From positions 1,191,484,357-1,191,548,356 of the forward strand of contig OY728152.1 of NCBI GenBank assembly GCA_963277665.1: 64,000 bases of DNA. The letters are read 5' to 3'. This DNA is from Viscum album (lineage: Eukaryota > Streptophyta > Magnoliopsida > Santalales > Viscaceae). Under the pieces are notes generated by a model. It saw nothing but the letters and a program-made list of their open reading frames with translations. It was not told where the DNA came from and searched no databases. Below, in pieces: positions 52,800-61,099 of this stretch. Within the stretch, counting starts at the first letter, position 1; each line of letters begins with the position of its first letter. Made by a program: the position numbers and the translations under genes.

Positions 52800-53110
52800 C
52801 CTTACACATGTAAATAATCATAGGATTCTTCATGATGTGAAGAGTGATATCTCTTTCATGACAGTTGATATCGGCATTGTATAAAGGTATCCAATACATC
52901 CCCAATATAGCATCAAACTCTTGTAAAGGAAGTATTATAAAAATTCATTGAGGATGAGTGATAAACCATGGAAGCAACAATTTGACCATTCTTTACTCTC
53001 ATAGATAACATTTCCTCCAGATTTTGAGGTGTTGTTTGAATACTTTAACTAAAAATTCAAGATATGAATGAATTCATAGAACAAAAATCAATTAGTAAGT
53101 TCTTTATTGT
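52800..53110 (-). pseudogene. Element A aspartic protease, active site mutated
   Basis: At 53064-53100 the frame reads LLIDFCSMNSFIS, where the family active-site pattern is LIDSGATHSFIS: Asp is kept, but Ser-Gly is replaced by Phe-Cys. At 52880-52935 FDAILGMYWIPLYNADINC matches the C-terminal block FDVILGMDWLSRHHAVIDC. The enzyme would mature gag and pol proteins. It lies between gag and RT as expected and cannot be active. Confidence 0.8.
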
Positions 53111-53339
53111 TAAATGAATATCTTGCATACCTATCACCACTTCATTGTCTGGATCCACCTCCATAGTAGTGATTGCATACACCCTTCCTTATTTCCTTGG
53201 AGGTTGTTGTTGACTGCCTTCAAAAAAACTCGGCATAGGTAAATTTTTCGTATAATTTTAGTGTTCCTTGCGTTGGAAACATTGCACCATTGGAAAAGAG
53301 TTTATCTGAACCTTCCTTTCTTAATAAACATTATCAATA

Positions 53340-53970
53340 TTTTTCATATCCCTTTTGCAGTTCTTGGCCAGATGTTCCAGTCTTCCACATTTGAGGCAAT
53401 TTCTGGTTCTCTGTATTCATTTCCTTTGATTTTTTCAAAAAAAAAATTACAAGTGTGGTATTCTGTGTTCTTTCCATCATAGGATTTTTTTGTTGAATCA
53501 CCCATTTTGTTCTCTATTTTTTACTTCTTGTCACCATGACCAGGAAACCATTGAACATCTCAAACATCCATTACAATATTGAGGGCATAATGGAAAATCT
53601 CTTTATAGATGTCAATGTCTTGAATTTCAAACACCTTCCATAGAGTAGGCTTTTTTCTGCTAAAGAAGTGATACTCCTTGAATTAAATGTTTATGAAAAA
53701 AGACAGAGGTGTACCTTTCAATCCTTGTAATGTTTTCTTCATATTCCCCCATGGACTCATCATCCTTTTTCTTGATTCCAAGGAAGTCTCCTTCCCTATT
53801 AAGATGGAGGGTTCGAGGAAAATATATATTGAAAAACATCCTATGGAATTCATCCCAATCCAAGGAATCAATTTCCTCTTTGGGCTTTGTATTCTAGATA
53901 AGTGTCCACCACTAATAAACTTCCCCATCAAAATGATAAACCATCAGTATGAATTTCTATTCTCCTGAGC
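53340..53970 (-). pseudogene. Element A gag (capsid and zinc knuckle), broken
   Basis: Gag forms the particle in which reverse transcription takes place. The capsid-domain block reads DGEVY-WWTLI, then SLDWDEFHRMFFNIYFP (family SWEEFKRAFFDRFFP), with continuing frame GDFLGIKKKDDESMGEYEEN and TRIERY at 53690-53863. The CCHC knuckle at 53358-53408 is intact: NCLKCGRLEHLAKNC, with spacing C-x2-C-x4-H-x4-C. Overlapping plus-strand frames at 53687-53968 are shadows. The gag start is unreadable to the right of 53970. Confidence 0.85.
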
Positions 53971-54787
53971 ATATGAGTACATAATATATCTTTTTAATGG
54001 AGTTAATCCACTATTCCACATGTAGTGGATCATATTATTTTCTAAACAAGGGAGTCTTTTTATACATATATAATTATACATAAACATTCTCATTCCTTAG
54101 TGGAGGAGGGTGTTCCACATGATTCATGTTATTATTCATTACATGAGCTAACTGAGAATGTATAATCATGATGTTTTGATAAACCATTACCCTTATATCA
54201 GGCTTGTCATTTGGGAAGTATTCCCATTTCCTATCACATTGGTTATCAGAACCTGTTCTTTTATTTACTTCCATTAACTAAGAAAAGGTACATACAATTA
54301 TAGGTCATCAATACCGTGTTATTGAACATAAAAAGGATAATTTTATTCATAAAAGCATAAACATGTATATGAGAAATATATCCTTATTTTTGATTCCATA
54401 GTTTTAAATATTTGTTATCCTTGATCTATTTCTTAACATATATTCTTATGGGATTTTTTATTCTGTTAATAATGTTTTGTAATAAGCTCATGAATTTACA
54501 AAATCATATCCTCTGGGTGTGCCAATACCAAGAGTGAATGAAGGACCGTTGTCAGGTACTAGGATACCCCAGGTCATGCCCGAAACTCCTTGTCAGAGTT
54601 TTCACTCCTAGGTACATCTGTGACATACAAATCTATAACTATTTGTATCTATACAAGGATGAATCTTCTTGTTAAACAACTTATTCTATACTTACTAATA
54701 TTTATGGATGTTGTCTTATAATTCTTCTCATCCTTAAGGTTCTCACTAAGTTGAACTATTCCTAAACAAAAAAAATAACTAGACCAT
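53971..54787. other. Element A 5' leader / gag start, unreadable
   Basis: This lies between the PBS and the recognisable part of gag. Minus-strand open frame 54074-54274 may be N-terminal gag (it lies directly upstream of the capsid block), but it carries no diagnostic motif. Confidence 0.4.
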
Positions 54788-54799
54788 TCTATGATACCA
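54788..54799 (-). other. Primer binding site of element A
   Basis: The minus strand reads TGGTATCATAGA, close to TGGTATCAGAGC, the complement of the plant initiator methionine tRNA 3' end. It lies two bases from the 5' LTR. Confidence 0.8.
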
Positions 54800-55137
54800 A
54801 TTACAACTACCCTAGATTTTTACATATAAAATTACATGATATTAAGCATAATAATACATCAAAGTACATGCCAAGGATCTTCAAGGATAGTTTCTTGGAA
54901 GACTATGTACATAATGAAACATTTAAAAAAACATTTATTTAAACTCCATAATGAGATCATATCTTCCATTGGGATCATACATATACATAGGATAACCTGG
55001 GGATTACATGAAAAAATGGATGAGATAAAATCCCAATAAGGGAATAACCATATGAAAAATGCATTAGCACAAGGGATAGATGGCATGACAAGATGATATA
55101 AAACGGAATGTAACATATGAAATCATAACATATAAAC

Positions 55138-55593
55138 ATGGAGTTCTATGTACATTATGGGAATGGAGATTATATTTTTGATGAGACAAGGTCCATGTTT
55201 GATGGCATAGAAATATTCAGCTTTTGGAACATTACCCTCAATATGGTAAAGACTGATTCAAAAATAATTTGGAGTACTCTTATGGGCAATGTCGCTCCTC
55301 CTAGACCCATCATGTACCTCATCCGCAAGTGCAGGGATATTCTACCCAATGGGATTGAGACTATCTATACATGGCATTAGGGATACTAGTTAGTGGACAT
55401 TCAGGCCTCTAGTGCTTCCCTGCTCTTTCCTCTTATTTTTTTAATTCACTTGGTTTCCTCCCCTTGGGAAAAATTGAAGTGGCTATTTGGGATACTCTCA
55501 GTCTCTACTTCATCAGTCCACCTTGAGTCTTGTACTTCACATTTCCCCTACCTTTTCCCTTATCTATCAATAAAGAATTATTTTTCTTTCTAA
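55138..55593 (+). pseudogene. L1 ORF2 C-terminal fragment
   Basis: The frame 55138-55380 (80 codons) reads FYVHYGNGDYIFDETRSMFD, which resembles the block after reverse transcriptase in plant L1 ORF2 (VGNGKNIFLWLDNWHP), and later CRDILPNG. The frame 55393-55593 continues to just before the poly(A) run. Only two frames are needed to cover 456 bases. That makes this piece clearly less decayed than the surrounding LTR and fits a later arrival. It lacks all catalytic domains because of 5' truncation. Confidence 0.55.
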
Positions 55594-55598
55594 AAAAA
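55138..55598 (+). mobile_element. 5'-truncated L1 LINE inside element A LTR
   Basis: The paired LTR lacks this 461-base block, so it is an insertion after A integrated. It ends in AATAAA (55569), a T-rich stretch and A7 (55592-55598), which is the structure of a LINE 3' end. The upstream part has coding character (see the pseudogene entry). A target duplication was not resolved. Confidence 0.75.
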
Positions 55599-56642
55599 CA
55601 TAAAAAATGAATTTAGTATGAATCAAGTCTAACCTCCAAGACTGTTTCCCATAGTAGCACAATCCAATGCCAATTTCCAAGACCATTGCACATAGTAGCA
55701 CAAGCCAATGATAACCGCAAAGACCATCACACATAATCATCTCCTGAGACTCAACATTACCCAATGAATTGGTGCACTATCTGGGAGAAATGATATTACC
55801 TTTCACTGATAAGTTTTCCTGATAATAAATCATACAAATTAAATCCAACATAAACATAATTTTTACCCATGGAATGAATTTAGTACCACAATCATGACAT
55901 AAGGCATAACCAATGGGCGTGTCATGAAAGTTTCCATGAGATAAAGGAATTAGAAATTTCAGGGACTTTCTTAAGGTAAAATATCCATATATAATGGTAC
56001 GTGATGTTAAACCAATGTGACAACATGTAATAAATGTATTTTAGAAATTTATCAATAATACATTTTGTTCGGTTTCAAAAAAACTATAGAGCTTGTAAAA
56101 TAGAAAAGGAAAAAATATTTTCTATAAAACCAGAAGTGAATCAAGAAAGTTTTAATAATAAAATTAATAATTTTTAAATAAAATTTTGGATTAATAATAG
56201 GATATAGTGCACTTCAAATTTGGTAAAAAAATTGGGTGGTTCCCTTGAAACAGGTTTGCTAATTGGGAAGTATCGAAGAGGGATTCACTTCGAAATGTTT
56301 ATATCCCCGAAAGATAATAAAGGATGGATCTTGAAACATGAGTTTGGAGAATATAAAAATTATATAAAATTTTTACCTAAAAATTAAATACAACTTAATT
56401 TGGGTAAATAGAATGAAAGAGCAACCTGAAGGAAAGAAGGCAGTTCGAGTAATATTCCATACGGATTATCGGCACGATGTCCGGTGAAATTAAGAGTGTT
56501 TAATTGGAGAGAAAGGGGTTTCTCATCACTTATAAATATTGGGGGAAGTATGGGGGATGTGATAAATTATCCCCCATACTTAGTAATTACACATAAAATG
56601 GCATAACATAAAATACATACAAGAAAAAAGTTAAATGGATTG

Positions 56643-56654
56643 GATCCCTTACCT
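56643..56654 (-). promoter_or_regulatory. Conserved LTR motif AAGGTAAGGGAT (element A 5' LTR)
   Basis: Minus strand GATTTAAGGTAAGGGATCC, identical over this core to the copy at 48127 although the neighbouring sequence has diverged. Confidence 0.45.
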
Positions 56655-58293
56655 TAAATCTGATCATGTTCTCCATTTGTTATTAATGACTTGAATAAAC
56701 AACTTATGTATATTAATTACTAATTACAGAACATATTATATATTTTATTTATTTATTATAAACTTATTAATCCCATTCAAGTCCTTTTTATTGGTTATAA
56801 GGATCAACTACATTATTTGGGTCTGTTTGCTTATTTGGTTTTAATGATCGGTTCACATATATTCATGTTTGGATAAACATGTAAGATGAATGTGGAATTA
56901 CATAATTGAATTTATATTATACTAGTGAACATCCATTAGATTTCATGGTTTTAAATTTAAGTTTTTTACTTGGAGTGAAGCCAAATCATTATATAAAACT
57001 GTAATGATAAACACATGAATTAATTTTAACAATTTGGCTCACAATTAACTTGTTTTGTATTATTTTTTGACATCATGAGTTCATAAGGATTAAATGACAT
57101 TAAAAAATAGAAACTACACATATAATAGTCTTTTTCAACCATAATAATGGTTTCATTACCAGAATTAAAGATACTAATAGAAATCAATAAACAGTCATCC
57201 TTGATTGTGCTAAAAAACACATCTCAAATGGTGTTTTCATTTATATAAATTAAAATCTAGGGAAAGGAGAGATGATACTGAATTGTATCATTATAATAAT
57301 ATAATAAATGTTCTTGAATCTTATCGGAGTTATCATACCATTTGGGTTAATGTATGTGAGGAACAAAATGAGAAAAAATGGACTAAAATGAATTGGAAAG
57401 AGGAATTCACATCTTTAGTTTATCTCATTTGAGAACCTCTTAAGGGGATACATTTTGGTATTTTGAAGAGAATAGGGGATTTTTGACCTATGGTAGGATA
57501 TTGGAGATAGATTTGGGCAGAATATTGGCAGGGAAAAAGTCTTGAGAGGAGTGAGTATAAGAGTTAAGGAAGAGTGGTATTTGTAGTGGTGGGGAGGAGG
57601 GTTTTCATAATATTATAAACATTAGTTTATTATTTTTCCATAATTCAGCCAATAGTGATGAATTAAAGACCAAGAATAATCCTAAGTGAATGTGAGTTGT
57701 GATTTGGGTGCTTAAGACACTTATGATGTCAGTAATAGTGGTTTTAATTGATATTTTTTTATTAATGTATTTTACTATTCACAAAAATTCAAGTATTTCA
57801 GAAAAATCCAAAAAACTCATCCAAACCATTTTTTAACATGTATAATACATAAATGAAATATTTTCTAAAAAAATAATTTTTATAAATATGATTAATTAAA
57901 TATTTAATTAAAATAATAATTTACTCTAAAAATAAATTTAAATCATTTCTTTACTAATTCAAAAATATAAGTACATGTAACATTAACATAAATTTTATTT
58001 ATATACTATCATATGTAATGTTTATATTCATTAGGGTATGTTACTATTTATAATCGTAAAATTACCATTGATAAGGGTATGTTTCTTTTAACCAAAAAGT
58101 ATGTTTGTCTTACCAGACTCCAAACATCTTACTAATCGCAACAGTGAATGTCACATTTTTGAAATACCAAACACATAAGTGTCAAAATTATGTTTAACGA
58201 TGAAATAGTACTTAGTAGTTGTGATTTAATCTGTTTATATGACATAATTATAAAAAATAAATTTCTATTCAAACATTGGGTAATTACAATATA

Positions 58294-59715
58294 AATATTA
58301 AATTTGTTATTATATCCATATGTGATAGGTGGTGATGGAAAATGGATGATATGAGTTCTTGAGTCGGTTGTCTATTGTACATAAGAATGATGACTCTGAA
58401 ACCCATTTTATGGAAGAGGACATATATATTAGATATATTAAATACATAATAATATATTATATCTATGATATAGATGTTATTATATCATAATAAATAAATT
58501 ATAATTTATGGGGTTATAATAATATGTAAAACAATTATGCGTAGTATAAAAGTTTACATTTTCTTTGGACAACCTCTTTCAATTTAATTTAATGAAACAA
58601 CATACTAAAGTTATAACCAAAACAAGGAATATATGATAAGAAGTTATAATTAAGAAAGTCATTTTTAGGTCCTAGCTAAAACCATGGGTTTGGTATCTTT
58701 GATGAGGAGAGGAGTGTGGGTGGCCTTTTATATGTGAGGTGAGTGGCACATTTATAAATTTTGAAACGTAAAAGGTCTACCATCAGTTTTCTCATGAAAT
58801 TCCTAAAATATGATACATTATCAATAATTATAGATTATTGGTCCGAAATATCAACAAAAATTGGTTTTGAGCTATTTTGGGTATTCTTTAACTCTTACAT
58901 ATTTAGTTTAAACCCCAGGTAAACCTAATTTTAAAATAACAACAATTAATAATTTTTTGAATTTTACTATTCATTGTGGAAAAAAAATATTATTACATTA
59001 TTAGATATAATAAAAAAAATATTATTAGAAATATAGAATCCATTTTTATAAATTTAACTCACAATTATGGTAGTATTTAATTTTAAATTAAACCAACATA
59101 AAAGATGAGAATGTGGGGTTTCTATAAAAAAAACAGTTGATTGTTTAAAAACATTTTATTTAAAATCTCTAAATTAAATTCATTCTCTTGACCTATATTA
59201 GATAAATATATTTATAATTTAACAATTTATGTTTTAAAATAATCTTAAAACACTTTTTATGTTTTTAAATGTTGTAAATCAAAATATAATTCTTAATAAA
59301 ATCTTGTATTTTTCATTATACACTGAGAAATAAATATTGTCAAAAAATAACAAAAAACACACGCCAAGGTAATTTTTAAATTTATATTTTGAAAATTATT
59401 TTTTTAAAATCCAAGGTAAATATGTTTCAAAAATTAATTTTATTATCATATCATAATTATTAATAAAAACATTTTTTGAGAAAATAGGTTTTTTAAATCA
59501 TATAATGAGTTTTATAAAAATTATGTATTTTTTTATAAAAAAAATATGCATATAAATTTAATTGAAAACATATGTAAAAATTAGATACTACTATTCAAAT
59601 CACTAATAATATCCTATTTATTATAATTGGATCATGTAAATAATAAAATTAATTATTTATCTTGGTTTTTTTAAAACTCAGTGTCATATGTAATAAAGGT
59701 AAATTGGGTGTTACA
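58294..59715 (-). repeat. Element B 3' LTR, proximal part
   Basis: This continues the LTR interrupted at 46694. It holds the fourth unit of the 188-bp array (58366) and the TATA box (58726). It ends at 59715, where the minus strand starts TGTAACACCCAATTTACC, a typical gypsy LTR start. Confidence 0.75.
58726..58732 (-). promoter_or_regulatory. Element B LTR TATA box
   Basis: Minus strand ACATATAAAAGGCCACCC, matching TATAAAAGGC at 23811 in the related LTR and followed likewise by a C-rich leader. Confidence 0.6.
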
Positions 59716-59819
59716 TGTAAAACATTGTTCATAAAAACTTATATTGTCCCTCTGTATCCCCAAAAAATAAATTTAACACTTTAAAATAATCACTTTAATG
59801 CAATGAAATGATTATATTT

Positions 59820-61020
59820 ATGAATCATCATTTCCTCAGGTCCCCAAGTTGAATCTTCATAAGTGGTGATTTTTCAAAAGAAAAAAAATTTACGAGGGGA
59901 GTGGTATTATTTTTCATCACATTATTATCGGAATCAAGAATCACCACTGGCAATTCCCTCATAAGAATGATCATATTATGGTGTTAAGACATTTTATTTT
60001 TGTATATGTAAATGATCTGGTATGGAATTCCATAGAAGAGATACATGGAACACATCGTGAATATAAACGAGATTTTGTGGAAGTGCCAAGTGATAAGAAG
60101 TGGTCCCAATTTGATGAATAAGTTCAAAGGGACCAATATACCTAGTTATTGACATTAAAATATTTTAAGAACTCAAAATATTATTAACTGTGGATATTCA
60201 TTGGAATATGTTGTCACCAATATCAAATTTTAGATCACGCTGGACATTTTCATCATATGTTTTCTACAGATTATGAGTTGTCTTAATGTGTTTTTTTGAA
60301 TGATTCAAACTGTCACAACAAATTTCATAGCTGTCTCAAATACAAATAGCTTTATTTCTCTAATGTAATTATATTATTTGGGATATCTATAATTATTTCC
60401 ATAGAGATATTCATACGGATCCATCTAATTTTTTGAGTGAAATAAATTGTTGTAATAATGATAAACAAGAGGATGGTTTTGATAAAAACCAAAATTAAAA
60501 TTCATTAAAAAAGGTATTAACATGTCATATAGTAATTTAATTGTTTCATTAGTATAGTAATATGTCCATGTGTGATAAAAATTTCTTAAAATAAATACCA
60601 TATAAATAGTTTCTTGTAAAATTAACATGATCATTGAGATAAACCTTAAATACTGATCATTGAAAATTGAATATGTTACTTTTTGAAACTGTACAACATC
60701 ATTAATGAATATCATATCAGAATTACCAAAATATATATAATATAAAATATATATGAAGTGTGCTAACAACATAAGGTTATCAACAATAATCCACAAAACA
60801 CTATTCTCCGTAGATGTTTTGGGGATTCCAATGAAAAAACCTGCAATGATTTTTTCCCATTTCTATTATAGTGTAGATAATTTTTTTGCATCATATAATA
60901 AAAATTTTGTGACATTTTTAACTTGATGAAATACCAAGTACCAAGATTCATATATAGAAATATGTCTTTTCATTTCTTCCCACTAAAAACAATCTTCCAT
61001 TTAGTCTAGTGGTAGAAGTT
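59820..61020 (-). pseudogene. Element B integrase with chromodomain, broken
   Basis: From right to left: a zinc-binding region near 60900-61010 (WEEMKRHIS, HQVKN; family WWEGMKRDIA, QQVKAEH), then KWEKIIAGFFIGIP. The longest open frame of the window (60425-60796, 123 codons) carries LWIIVDNLMLLAHFI (family IWVIVDRLTKSAHFL), TYSIFNDQYLRFIS (family VSIVSDRDPRFTS), NETIKLLYDML and HPLVYHYYNN. The C-terminal domain at 60010-60150 reads TRYIGPFELIHQIGTTSYHL and VYIHDVFHVSLL. DSTWGPEEMMIHKY at about 59820-59870 is a chromodomain end (family EEATWEPEEEMRKKYP). Catalytic Asp residues are changed. Open frame 60763-60951 is a shadow of the same region. Confidence 0.85.
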
Positions 61021-61099
61021 ATAACATTGCCATCCTCCTTCTATGGGTTTAGGCCACATGACCTTGCCTAATGTGAAAGGATGTTTCCCAACATGCGGT

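Larger units (their letters stand above)
46695..58288 (-). mobile_element. Element A: full-length chromodomain Ty3/gypsy retrotransposon
   Basis: All parts of a Tekay/Del-like chromovirus are present on the minus strand in order from right to left: 5' LTR, PBS, gag with zinc knuckle, protease, RT, RNase H, integrase, chromodomain, PPT, 3' LTR. Each gene is broken by stops or frameshifts. It is inserted in the LTR of element B. The left edge is good to a few bases; a candidate ATATA duplication is at 46694-46698 and 58289-58293, in AT-rich sequence. Confidence 0.85.
54802..58288 (-). repeat. Element A 5' LTR (with L1 insertion)
   Basis: This is the partner of 46695-49751. It is 3487 bases long because a 461-base truncated L1 sits at 55138-55598; without it the length is 3026, close to the 3057 of the other LTR. 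The right edge, at 58288, reads AATTACA against GTTACA in the other copy. Confidence 0.85.

Noticed and set aside
53687..53968. Overlapping plus-strand open frames of 93 and 62 codons
   Set aside because: They are shadows of the minus-strand gag, whose capsid motifs are clear.
61003..61055. tRNA/SINE-like A box and B box (TAGTCTAGTGG and GGGTTTAGGCC)
   Set aside because: On the minus strand the A-box part reads as the start of the integrase zinc-binding region of element B; no cloverleaf or SINE body follows.
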